In this document: one piece after another, positions 29,487 through 38,423 of the stretch
Layout: every line of letters starts with the position of its first letter
Numbering within the stretch: position 1 is the first letter of the stretch
Source: Orbaceae bacterium lpD04
GTDB lineage: Bacteria > Pseudomonadota > Gammaproteobacteria > Enterobacterales > Orbaceae
Length of the DNA stretch: 64,000 nt
Assembly: GCA_036251935.1 (NCBI GenBank)
Contig: CP133967.1
Coordinates: forward strand, 248,001-312,000
Direction: 5' to 3'
The notes under the pieces: generated by a model
What the model saw: the letters and a program-made list of their open reading frames with translations, nothing else
The model's database searches: none
What the model was told of the DNA's origin: nothing
Translations under genes and position numbers: made by a program

Positions 29487-29792
29487 CAATAACTCAGCTA
29501 TTTTTAATTGTTAAAATGGAAGCGGCTTTAAATCCGTGATTTTAGCGAATCATATTGTAATGCTTTGTTGTTACTGAATCCAGATAAAAAGTAAGATCAT
29601 TTAAGCCTATTGGCTAAAATTACTGTAAAAAATAAGTAAATTAGCGAATAAATTTTATTCCTGCCTTGTGGTGAAAAATCGTTTGATAGCAAAGGTGCGA
29701 CAATAATACTATTATCCATTTTAACATTTATGTATAATTAACGATTATCGGTTTTATATTAATCATTTTGATATTAATAATAGGGAGATGTA
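29487..29792. promoter_or_regulatory. miaB / Sel1-protein divergent region
   Basis: A 306-base gap with no ORF. A perfect TATAAT at 29733-29738 is a plausible -10 for the rightward gene, and GGGAG at 29783 is its ribosome site. No operator was recognised. Confidence 0.4.
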
Positions 29793-30875
29793 ATGAAGCG
29801 AATGCACCTATTTGCCTCATTTATATGTTTTGTCGCTTTTGGACATAGTGTTTATGCTCAATCATCTATAGCAGATGACACATTTACAGGAATTGTAATT
29901 AAAGATCCTTCTGCCCTAATCCCATCATTGCTTGCTGCGGCAGAGCAAGGTGAAGCTGATGCACAATATTCTTTAGCTAATATTTATCAACAAGGGCTCG
30001 GGGTTGATATTAATTATGTTAAAGCGGCATTTTGGTATAAAAAAGCCGCTGTTCAGGGAATGGCTAAAGCGCAAAATAATCTTGCTAATCTTTATGCCGA
30101 TGGTTTAGGTGTCGAGCATAATTTAGCGAAAGCATTTGAATATTATAAAAAAGCCGCTGATCAGAATCTCGCTTTGGGACAATATAATTTAGCATTAACT
30201 TATCAAAATGGTCTGGGCACAAAAAGGAATATCTTGAGCGCAATTGAGTGGTTCAAAAAAGCTGGAGAACAAGGTGTTTCAGATGCCAATCTTAATATTG
30301 GCTTAATCTATTTTTTTGGTGACGGAGTTAGTGAAGATAAGGTAAATGCTGCAAATTGGTTTAGCCGAGCAGCTAAAGATAATAATATTGAAGCATTATA
30401 TTATTTAGCTATTATGTCGGAAAAAGGTGAGGGAATAACGCAAGATTATCTTGCCGCGATTTACTTTTATACTGAATCAGCACAGCGTGGCTATATTCCA
30501 GCCATGTATAATCTTGGGATTATGTACGCGACAGGTACAGGAACCAAGCCTGATAATGAAAAAGCTGCTTATTGGTTTACTCAGGCCGCAAAGGCCGGTA
30601 ATGTTGATGCTCAATATAGTATAGGTGTTATGTATGATGTAGGATGCGGGGTTGTTCAAGACTCAGTAAAAGCAGTTGAGTGGTATAAAAAGGCCGCAGA
30701 GCAAGGAAGTGTAGATGCTCAATATAACCTAGCAATTAAGTATTTAGATGGAATTGGAATTGCCCAGAATAAAGAACGCGCTATTTATTGGTTTACAAAA
30801 GCTGCCGAACAAGAGGATGAAGATGCTAAGGATAATCTTGCTGAATTATTGAAAATAGATGAATATGCTGAGTGA
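29793..30875 (+). CDS. Exported Sel1-repeat protein
   Basis: A 360-residue protein with a signal peptide (about 1-22, ending SVYA before QSS) followed by about eight tandem Sel1-like (TPR) units of 36 residues, typified by A-x-x-G-x-x-x-A-Q-Y-x-L-A-x-x-Y-x-x-G-x-G-V and A-x-x-W-Y/F-K-K-A-A. Such solenoids act as protein scaffolds in the periplasm; in other bacteria they take part in envelope stress, polysaccharide or host interaction, none of which can be assigned here. It stands alone between miaB and ppc, with its own terminator. Confidence 0.85.
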   Translation: MKRMHLFASFICFVAFGHSVYAQSSIADDTFTGIVIKDPSALIPSLLAAAEQGEADAQYSLANIYQQGLGVDINYVKAAFWYKKAAVQGMAKAQNNLANLYADGLGVEHNLAKAFEYYKKAADQNLALGQYNLALTYQNGLGTKRNILSAIEWFKKAGEQGVSDANLNIGLIYFFGDGVSEDKVNAANWFSRAAKDNNIEALYYLAIMSEKGEGITQDYLAAIYFYTESAQRGYIPAMYNLGIMYATGTGTKPDNEKAAYWFTQAAKAGNVDAQYSIGVMYDVGCGVVQDSVKAVEWYKKAAEQGSVDAQYNLAIKYLDGIGIAQNKERAIYWFTKAAEQEDEDAKDNLAELLKIDEYAE

Positions 30876-30880
30876 ACATA

Positions 30881-30906
30881 AAAATTGGCACTTTTGTGCC
30901 AATTTT
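30881..30906. terminator. Bidirectional terminator, Sel1 gene / ppc
   Basis: AAAATTGGCAC and GTGCCAATTTT arms around a short TTTT loop, in the 40-base convergent gap. Confidence 0.8.
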
Positions 30907-30915
30907 ATCCGCTGT

Positions 30916-33555
30916 TTAACCAGAGTTACGCATCCCTGCCGCAATTCCGGATATTGTTATCATAAGAGCCTGTTCTACCGTCGAATCTTCGTCATGATTT
31001 CTACGTGATCGCTCAAGTAGTTCTATCTGTAATAAATTAAGCGGCTCAATATAACTATTCCTTAGTGCTACTGACTCAGCTATCCAAGGTAAATCTGCCA
31101 TTAAACTATCATCATCAGTAATTTGTAGGACCGTTTCAATATCTTTTTTTAACATTTGACATAGTTCATCACCTAAATACCACATAGGCTGTTGAACTAA
31201 ACGTTTTTCATAGTGTTGATATATATTTGTATCCGCTTTAGCATAAACCATTTCTAACATACCTAGCCTAGTATTAAAAAATGGCCAATTATGGTACATC
31301 TCTTTTAGTAATGATTCTTTGCCATTTGTCATTGCGAGCTGTAAAGCTGCTCCTGCACCAAGCCAAGATGGCAACATTAAGCGGTTTTGTGTCCAAGCAA
31401 AAATCCAAGGGATCGCGCGTAAACTCTCAATTCCACCACCACTTTTGCGTTTTTGAGGACGTGAACCTAGAGGTAAACGTGCTAGCTCAATTTCCGGTGT
31501 TACTGCTCGGAAATAAGAAACAAATTGTGGCTCTTCGCGAATATAGTGTCGATAGCATTTACAAGATGTTTCAGACATTTCATCCATAATTTCGCGCCAT
31601 GCTTGTTTTGGATTTGGTGGTGGTAATAAGTTTGCTTGTAATATCGCTGATGCATAGAGCATTAAGCTACTAAGTGCAACCTCTGGTAGGCCTAACTTAA
31701 ATCTGATCATTTCGCCTTGCTCTGTTACTCTAAGCCCTCCCTTTAAAGAACCTGGCGGTTGAGATAACAATGCCGCATGAGCCGGAGCACCTCCACGGCC
31801 GATAGTACCACCTCGCCCATGAAATAGAGTAAGTTCAATATCATTTTCGGCAAAAAGTTTAACGAGTTCCTCTTGTGAGCGATACTGTGCCCATGATGCC
31901 GCAAGCGTTCCTGCATCTTTAGCTGAGTCAGAATAACCGATCATCACCATTTGTTTACCTGCTATTTTGTTTTTATACCAAGCAATATCAAGTAATTTTT
32001 GCATAACTGGCTTGGCATTATTAAGATCATCAAGGGTTTCAAAAAGTGGTACGACAGGAATATTCTTTTTACAATTAGTGGATTTTAATAATAGATATAC
32101 GGCAAGAATATCAGAAGGTTTTTTTGCCATCGAAATGACGTAAGCTGCGATCGATTCTTCACCGGCTTTGGCGATCACTTTGCAAGTATCAAATACTTCT
32201 TTAACTGATTCATCTGGTTGCCACAGGTAAGGTAATAAAGGACGATTTGAGGCGAGTTCTGATAATAAAAATTGTTGTTTTTCATCTTCGGACCAATCGG
32301 CATAACTACCAATATTTAACTCTTGCGTTAAGGCATTAAGCGCCTCTGTGTGTAAAGCACTATCTTGCCTTATATCTAAGCGGGTGAGTTGTAGACCGAA
32401 ACTTTTTATACGACGCAAAGTATCTAACAGTGGTCCATGAGCAATTGTTGACATACCACATGCTATTAATGAGTTGTAACAAGCATAAAGCGGCTGCCAT
32501 AGTTGCTCATTTTTTATCAAAACATCAGTTGGAGCAGGTAATTCTTCTTCGTTTAACAATGATGTTAGGTAAAAGTGAGTACTTACTAATTTTGTACGCA
32601 ACATTTTCATAACCATTCGATATGGTTCGGCATATTCTTGGTTGGCATCTAAATACTGCAAAACTTCGTCAGTACATTCTGACATTGATAATTCACGAAC
32701 AAGCACTTGGATATCCGCTAAAAATAAATCAATGGCTTTAAGCCTAGCTTGTAACATTACTTTTGCTGTTATGTTTGCTGTCACATTTGGGTTTCCATCG
32801 CGATCTCCGCCCATCCATGAGGTAAATTTTATTGGTGCATGTTCAACGGGCAGCTGCTTATCAAAAGCATCAACAAGCTGATCATTAAACTCCCTTAAAA
32901 AAAGAGGCACACCTTGCCATAGGCTATCTTCAATTACCGAAAATCCCCATTTAGCTTCATCAAGTGGAGTTGGACGATTCTTACGAATTTCGTCGGTATA
33001 CCAAGCTTGACAGACTAGTTGACGTAGCCTGCGCATGATGCGATCTTTTTCATAATCGGCTAAATCGTCATGATCGAGTTGTGCTAAGCAGGAATTTATT
33101 GATGTATAAGTATTAATTAGCGTTCTACGATTTATTTCGGTTGGGTGCGCGGTTAAAACGAGCTCAATAGAGAGTTTCCCAATTGCCTTACCAATCTCAT
33201 CTTCATTGATATTTTGTGATTTTAATGTGTTAAATAATTCTGTTAGTTTCAAGGGACTACTTGCCGCTTCACCATGAGGTGATATACCGTAATGATCTGC
33301 CGCAGTATTTGCTAAATTTAGGAACTGATTGAAAGCTCTTGCTATTGGTAGTAGCTCTTCATTACTTAAATTTCTAACTAAATTAAGTAGTTTATCATGG
33401 GCGTTATTATCACCTTGCTGGCTAAGCTTCGCTAGCTGCCTAATATTTTCAACTTGTTCTAGTGTTTCTTTACCCGCAGCGCGTTGTATGGCATCACCTA
33501 ATAGAGTACCAAGCATATTGACATTATTTGTCATTAATGAGTAAGCAGTTTTCAT
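30916..33555 (-). CDS. ppc: Phosphoenolpyruvate carboxylase
   Basis: Carboxylates PEP to oxaloacetate to fill the citrate cycle or feed succinate fermentation. The 879 residues match E. coli Ppc (883). Catalytic motifs are [14 protein letters not shown] (His near 138), [16 protein letters not shown] and [18 protein letters not shown], and the C-terminus ends [10 protein letters not shown] as required by the enzyme. It converges with the Sel1 gene and diverges from the nuo genes across a 539-base gap. Confidence 0.96.
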   Translation of the reverse strand: MKTAYSLMTNNVNMLGTLLGDAIQRAAGKETLEQVENIRQLAKLSQQGDNNAHDKLLNLVRNLSNEELLPIARAFNQFLNLANTAADHYGISPHGEAASSPLKLTELFNTLKSQNINEDEIGKAIGKLSIELVLTAHPTEINRRTLINTYTSINSCLAQLDHDDLADYEKDRIMRRLRQLVCQAWYTDEIRKNRPTPLDEAKWGFSVIEDSLWQGVPLFLREFNDQLVDAFDKQLPVEHAPIKFTSWMGGDRDGNPNVTANITAKVMLQARLKAIDLFLADIQVLVRELSMSECTDEVLQYLDANQEYAEPYRMVMKMLRTKLVSTHFYLTSLLNEEELPAPTDVLIKNEQLWQPLYACYNSLIACGMSTIAHGPLLDTLRRIKSFGLQLTRLDIRQDSALHTEALNALTQELNIGSYADWSEDEKQQFLLSELASNRPLLPYLWQPDESVKEVFDTCKVIAKAGEESIAAYVISMAKKPSDILAVYLLLKSTNCKKNIPVVPLFETLDDLNNAKPVMQKLLDIAWYKNKIAGKQMVMIGYSDSAKDAGTLAASWAQYRSQEELVKLFAENDIELTLFHGRGGTIGRGGAPAHAALLSQPPGSLKGGLRVTEQGEMIRFKLGLPEVALSSLMLYASAILQANLLPPPNPKQAWREIMDEMSETSCKCYRHYIREEPQFVSYFRAVTPEIELARLPLGSRPQKRKSGGGIESLRAIPWIFAWTQNRLMLPSWLGAGAALQLAMTNGKESLLKEMYHNWPFFNTRLGMLEMVYAKADTNIYQHYEKRLVQQPMWYLGDELCQMLKKDIETVLQITDDDSLMADLPWIAESVALRNSYIEPLNLLQIELLERSRRNHDEDSTVEQALMITISGIAAGMRNSG

Positions 33556-34094
33556 GGGGATCCTTATGATTTATAACTCGAGAATAAGAACTTCAATTCA
33601 CATCTTGCCGATCTAAAATTTATAGTTAATTTTTGTTAAAAATAAGTTAAAGAGACTATTTATATATCTAACTTAAGTGCAATATATACTTACGTTTAAA
33701 TTTTGCTTAGTCTCGAATGATATCTTGTGATACTTTATAATAATGCTATAGCAAAATTAAATTATAAAAATTTATATCGAGATATATGTTACTATTTTTA
33801 GTTATGACAAAGCTTCAACAGCAATAAGTAATTGAGGTTAATAATATTTTTTTATTGTCTAATAAGATTATAAAATAGCAAATAATTACATCTCTCATTA
33901 GCACTTAAGAGCTTGTAATGATAAATTAACTAGACTTTTCGTTTGATAAGCATAAAAATAAGTTAATAAATTCAATCATTATTTAATTTACCTAAATATT
34001 CATCACTTGGCTGTTGATAATCAGGGGATGCTTGATTATGATTAATTTTTCATATTAGCTGATTTAAATATAAGATAACAATTTGGATAAGTAG
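33556..34094. promoter_or_regulatory. Long AT-rich gap between ppc and nuoJ
   Basis: 539 bases with no ORF longer than a few codons and no recognisable remnant of nuoA-I, so the upstream complex I genes have left no visible trace here. It should contain the divergent promoters. An FNR-like site (34032-34045) with a -10-like TATAAG (34069-34074) lies before nuoJ. Confidence 0.5.
34032..34045 (+). promoter_or_regulatory. FNR-like site before nuoJ
   Basis: TTGAT-TATG-ATTAA matches the FNR consensus at nine of ten positions. TATAAG at 34069-34074 would place the transcription start near 34080, putting the site centre at about -41.5, the class II activating position. One mismatch in an AT-rich region means chance cannot be excluded. 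Confidence 0.35.
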
Positions 34095-34661
34095 ATGGTT
34101 TCTATTTTTTATATTGCTGCGATTATTACTGTTTTAGCAAGTATTAAAGTAATTACAAGCACTCAATCAATGAGCGCACTTTTATATTTTGTCATTTCCC
34201 TGTTAGCAACTGCGGTTGTATTTTTTATCATGGATGCGTATTTTTCTGCTGCTTTGGTTCTAGTTCTTTTTGTTGGCGCAGTTTCATTAACCTTCCTTTC
34301 TGTTCTTTCTTTAATAAATCTTCGTAAAGACGCTGTTGAGCAGAACAAACGAGGAATTAGTCCTAAAATTTGGTTGGGCCCGTTAATTCTAGTCTTTGTA
34401 TTATTTGTTACATTGATTTATGGTATTTTGAGCACGGATTATTCCGCTTTGCCAGCTAATCATATCGATAATATGAATATAACCGATCTACTGTTTGGCC
34501 CTTATATTTTAGTTATCGAATTAGCTGTATTATTATTACTTTGTACATTGGTTATCACCTACCATTTTATCCATCGTTTATATATTAATAATAACGCATC
34601 GAATTTATTGCCCGAAAATGATCCTCATCGTGGAGAAGAAAATGATCCCACTAATGCATAG
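34095..34661 (+). CDS. nuoJ: Complex I membrane subunit NuoJ, divergent
   Basis: A 188-residue protein with five predicted membrane segments, aligning with E. coli NuoJ through the N-terminal SALLYFVISLLATAVVFF and later LFGPYILVIELAVLLLL. In the third segment E. coli has A-L-E-I-I-V-Y-A-G-A-I; here it reads A-L-V-L-V-L-F-V-G-A-V, so the membrane Glu and the neighbouring Tyr that belong to the quinone-proton coupling region are replaced by Val and Phe. It is the first gene of nuoJKLMN; nuoA-I are not upstream. The ribosome site is weak (GGATAA). Confidence 0.85.
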   Translation: MVSIFYIAAIITVLASIKVITSTQSMSALLYFVISLLATAVVFFIMDAYFSAALVLVLFVGAVSLTFLSVLSLINLRKDAVEQNKRGISPKIWLGPLILVFVLFVTLIYGILSTDYSALPANHIDNMNITDLLFGPYILVIELAVLLLLCTLVITYHFIHRLYINNNASNLLPENDPHRGEENDPTNA

Positions 34662-34944
34662 TTTAATTTTTGCTACAACATTATTTGTTATCGGTTTGTT
34701 TGGCGCACTGACTCGCCGAAATTTCCTTTTTTTATTATTAAGCTTGATGGTCATGATTAATGGTGCTGTGATTGCGCTTGTTGCGGCAGGAGCATATTGG
34801 CAGCTAGCTGATGGGCAAATTATTTCTACTTTAGCGCTAAGTACCGCGTTGGCGGAATCTTGTATTGGGCTTGCGTTATTGGTGAAAATATTTCATCGCA
34901 GGAAAACCGTTAATATTGATGCATTGAGTGAAATGAAAGGATGA
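34642..34944 (+). CDS. nuoK: Complex I membrane subunit NuoK, key Glu replaced
   Basis: The 100-residue product from the ATG at 34642 (GGAG at 34632) has exactly the E. coli NuoK length and aligns without gaps: MIPLMHSLIF, FGALTRRNFLF, AYWQLADGQI and NIDALSEMKG. The essential Glu36 of E. coli (L-E-I-M-I-N) is Met36 here (L-M-V-M-I-N), while Glu72 (LAESCIGLALL) is retained. It overlaps nuoJ by 20 bases and nuoL by 4, as in a tight operon. Loss of Glu36 abolishes pumping in E. coli, so a standard proton path through this subunit is doubtful. Confidence 0.92.
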   Translation: MIPLMHSLIFATTLFVIGLFGALTRRNFLFLLLSLMVMINGAVIALVAAGAYWQLADGQIISTLALSTALAESCIGLALLVKIFHRRKTVNIDALSEMKG

Positions 34945-36788
34945 ACTTACTTTATTTAACCATTATTATTCCACTACTTTCTTTTATAGTGTTGGTATGT
35001 TTAGGTCGTAATATCCGCAAAGAAAGTATTATTGTTATTGGTATTAGCACAATCATATTATTGTGTTTATTGATGGCATTTGTTTTTATTGATTATCAAG
35101 CAAATATTATTCCAGATACCTCTTTAATTTATTCTCGCTTTTTATGGGAATGGTTCACTGTTGGTACAACTAAAATATCTATTTCGCTTCAACTAGATGG
35201 CCTATCGCTAGTATTCTTAATTATTATCTCTTTCTTTAGTCTGATTATTTATTTCTTTTCAGCTTGTTATTTAAAATCATCCAATGATATCTATACGTTT
35301 TTTGCTTATAGTAATTTACTGATATCTAGCTTATTTTTGTTGATATTGGCCGATAATTTATTTGTACTTTTTGTCGGTTGGCAAGGGGTTAGTATTAGCA
35401 GCTATTTATTGATGGGGATCTATTATCAGAAACGTAAAATTAGTCTATCGGTAATTAAAGCATTTATTGTTATGTGTGTTTCAGATGCTTTTTTATTATT
35501 AGGTATTTTATTGATCTATAATGAGCTAAATACATTAAATATTCATGAAATTTTAACGCTTGCTAATCAAAATTTAGCAGTCGAATCTGAAATTGTATTT
35601 TGGATCTCAATAACGTTATTTATCGGTGTTATGGGGAAAGCAGGATTATTTCCTTTTCATACCAGTTTTAGTGAAACAGCCCTTGCTCCAATGCCCGTTA
35701 TAACACTATTGCAATCAATCACAATGGTAACATCAAGTGGATATTTCGTTTTACGACTAAATCCGTTATTTATGATGTCTAGTGATATTTTTGTAATCAT
35801 GGGTGTTATTTCGGCGGTAGCACTCATTTTTTCTAGTTGCATTTCATTAGTACAAAATGATATTAAAAGCCTCGTTACCTATATCAACTTAGGTCAAATC
35901 AGTTATATTTTCTTTGTCTTTTCAATACAAAACTGGATTCTTTCGCTTAACTTCATGATTAGTTATAGTGTGACAAGTGCTTTATTACTCTTATCGAGTT
36001 CTATCTTAATTAAAGTGTGTAATGGTGAGCAAAATATTTATAAGCTAGGTGGCTTATATCATCGCTATCCGATCCTTTATATCGCATTTTTACTTTCGGC
36101 CGCATCATTGTGCGCAATGCCTTGGGTTATGTCAGCTTTTTATACTAAAGGCGACATTATTTGGGGGCTAATGATGAATAATAAAATGGGATTAGGCACG
36201 ATTGCTTTGGTCGGAATATTATTATCAACATTAAGTATATTAAGATTAATTTTTACTGTTTTTCACCATAAACAAAAATTAACTCATTTTTCCGTTGTAT
36301 CTAAATTAAGTTATGTGCCTTTAGTTATTCTGGCTGTTATGTCTACCGCTGTATTTATTTATATTCCGTTACCGATACAAGGAATTATCCCTGCTTTTAA
36401 TTTAGATACTGAGAATCAATTAATATTACAGCTATTGTTAGCTGCAGTTACAATTCTTGGTATTTTGATTGCTTGTATTTTATTTTTTGACTCTAATTCT
36501 GAAATTAGCGAAATTGCAAATACACCTATCGGTCGAATGGTCTTTAAATTATGGCAAAGCAAATGGCGCTTTGACCAATTATTGCAATTTCTATTCGTTC
36601 GCCCTTGTCTATATTTAATTGAATTAGTTAAAAAAGATCCACTTTCAAGATGGAATCAATTAGTTACATGGGGAATAAGAAAAATAAACTTCCAAATTGA
36701 GTTCTTAGAAAATGGACGATTACGCTGGTATATGATGTCAATAGTTGGTGGCAGCATAATCATACTATTATTACTTATTTTAATTTAA
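34941..36788 (+). CDS. nuoL: Complex I antiporter-like subunit NuoL, proton-path residues altered
   Basis: 615 residues, the same length class as E. coli NuoL (613), with about 16 membrane segments including the C-terminal lateral helix region (KDPLSRWNQL to ENGRLRWY). Conserved: Lys of GVMGKAGLFP (K229), Asp of VSDAFLL (D178) and Lys of FYTKGD (K399). Altered: the channel Glu of G-W-E-G-V is Gln (GWQGVS), His of the IHAATM motif is Gln (LQSITM), and the H-x-x-x-H-x-x-x-K set on helix 11 reads F, Y and S. The frame is intact, so it is not a simple pseudogene. Start overlaps nuoK (ATGA). Confidence 0.92.
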   Translation: MNLLYLTIIIPLLSFIVLVCLGRNIRKESIIVIGISTIILLCLLMAFVFIDYQANIIPDTSLIYSRFLWEWFTVGTTKISISLQLDGLSLVFLIIISFFSLIIYFFSACYLKSSNDIYTFFAYSNLLISSLFLLILADNLFVLFVGWQGVSISSYLLMGIYYQKRKISLSVIKAFIVMCVSDAFLLLGILLIYNELNTLNIHEILTLANQNLAVESEIVFWISITLFIGVMGKAGLFPFHTSFSETALAPMPVITLLQSITMVTSSGYFVLRLNPLFMMSSDIFVIMGVISAVALIFSSCISLVQNDIKSLVTYINLGQISYIFFVFSIQNWILSLNFMISYSVTSALLLLSSSILIKVCNGEQNIYKLGGLYHRYPILYIAFLLSAASLCAMPWVMSAFYTKGDIIWGLMMNNKMGLGTIALVGILLSTLSILRLIFTVFHHKQKLTHFSVVSKLSYVPLVILAVMSTAVFIYIPLPIQGIIPAFNLDTENQLILQLLLAAVTILGILIACILFFDSNSEISEIANTPIGRMVFKLWQSKWRFDQLLQFLFVRPCLYLIELVKKDPLSRWNQLVTWGIRKINFQIEFLENGRLRWYMMSIVGGSIIILLLLILI

Positions 36789-36810
36789 TCTATTATTGGA
36801 TGGCTTATCT

Positions 36811-38418
36811 GTGTTATTTTTGCTTGTTTTTTTACCATTATTAGGTGGATTAGTTGGATGGATAGCTGATGCTTATTTACATCGATCTTTTACTCGAACT
36901 GAACAATGCCTAATTAGTTATAGTAAACGCTCTCGTTTATTAAATAAATTAAATTATGAGCTATGTTGTTATGGTGCTAGCTGGGTTGCATTATTAACAA
37001 TGTTTATCACACTAATCATTATTTGTCTTTTGGGCTTCAATGCTTTAGCCGCCTTTTATCAAGGTCAAGATTGGTTTATATCTATTGATTTGGAATGGAT
37101 CCCATTGCTTGGGATCAGATTTCATTTAATTTTAGATGGTTTATCTATTTTGATGAGCCTGCTAATCACCATTATTGTTATTATTGCAATCTTATATTCT
37201 CGTAAAGAAACACCGAGTAGTTCAGGGCTATTTTATTTCTGCTTATTATTTATGACATCGGCAGTAATGATGTCGTTTATGGCAATGGACTTATTTTTAT
37301 GGTTTTTCCTATGGGAAGCGATAGCTATTCCGGTTTATTTTCTTATTACACTATGGGGACGACGTGACTCTAGCGCACAATTAACAATTAATGGTGCAAG
37401 TAAGTTTCTCATTTATACACAAATAAGCAGTTTGTTGATGTTGCTTTCTATTATTTCATTAGCGCTAACTAACTGGCAGTTAACAAATCAATGGACATTT
37501 GATTATTATATTTTAACTAAAACACCGATTTCAAGTTATGTAGAATTCTTATTAATGCTAGGCTTCCTTGCCGCTTTTATTATTCGTATTCCTTTGGTTC
37601 CATTCCATAGTTGGTTTATTGATGCCCATATAGAGTCTTCAACCACGGGCTCAATTATGATAAGCGGATTATTAGTTAATACAGCTATTTATGGATTGTT
37701 AAGATTTGTTATACCTCTTTTCCCTAATGCATCATTAACAATTAGCCCATTAATGTGGGGCTTAAGTTTACTTACTCTTTTTTATTGTGCCTTTTTATGC
37801 TTTAGCCAAAGCGATATTAAACGATTAATCGCTTATGCACACATCGCATTAATGAGTTTTATGACCGCTGTTGTTTATAGTGCTTCTTTACTTGCTTATC
37901 AAGGCATTATTTTACAAATTATTTCAGTAAGTTTGGTTATTGTTGGTTTGTTTATTATTAGTGGGCTGCTAGCTGAGAGATATTCAACTCGAAACATCAG
38001 TCAATTTTTAGGGTTAAAAGCACATGTTAAATACTTATCAACATTAACACTGTTCTTTATATTTGCAGTATTAGGCGTGCCAGGCACAGCTAATTTTGTT
38101 GGTAATTTTATGGCTCTAATTGGTAGCTTTGATAGTGCAGCTTATATTGTTATTTTATTAATAATAGGCTTAATTTTACTGGCTGTTTCAATTATTATCC
38201 GCATGCATCCTATTTTTTATGGTGCAACTAATCATTCGTTACCCGATAAAAAAGCAATTTCGCCTAAAGATCTATGCTTATTAATTACAATCTTGATTAT
38301 ATTATTTTTTATTGGTTTATATCCTCAATGGGTTCTTGATATGTCTTATCCTGCAGTAAATAAAATACAACACATTTTTAGTAGTGCACAAACTAATCTC
38401 ATTGAAGGGGATGTTTAA
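36811..38418 (+). CDS. nuoM: Complex I antiporter-like subunit NuoM, proton-path residues altered
   Basis: About 535 residues from GTG 36811, which gives MLFLLVFLPLLGG like E. coli NuoM and has GGA ten bases upstream; a TTG at 36796 lacks a ribosome site. Compared with E. coli the N-terminal region is longer. The first channel Glu is kept (FLWEAIAIPVYFL). Lys of VKMPVVPLHGW becomes Arg (IRIPLVPFHSW), the helix-8 Lys of LLKTAAYG becomes Asn (LVNTAIYG), His of VSHMGF becomes Leu, His of MIAHGLS becomes Val, and Glu of FVGEFM becomes Asn (FVGNFM). The loop LPDAHSQAPT is IDAHIESSTT. Membrane fold and frame are otherwise intact. Confidence 0.9.
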   Translation: MLFLLVFLPLLGGLVGWIADAYLHRSFTRTEQCLISYSKRSRLLNKLNYELCCYGASWVALLTMFITLIIICLLGFNALAAFYQGQDWFISIDLEWIPLLGIRFHLILDGLSILMSLLITIIVIIAILYSRKETPSSSGLFYFCLLFMTSAVMMSFMAMDLFLWFFLWEAIAIPVYFLITLWGRRDSSAQLTINGASKFLIYTQISSLLMLLSIISLALTNWQLTNQWTFDYYILTKTPISSYVEFLLMLGFLAAFIIRIPLVPFHSWFIDAHIESSTTGSIMISGLLVNTAIYGLLRFVIPLFPNASLTISPLMWGLSLLTLFYCAFLCFSQSDIKRLIAYAHIALMSFMTAVVYSASLLAYQGIILQIISVSLVIVGLFIISGLLAERYSTRNISQFLGLKAHVKYLSTLTLFFIFAVLGVPGTANFVGNFMALIGSFDSAAYIVILLIIGLILLAVSIIIRMHPIFYGATNHSLPDKKAISPKDLCLLITILIILFFIGLYPQWVLDMSYPAVNKIQHIFSSAQTNLIEGDV

Positions 38419-38423
38419 TTATC

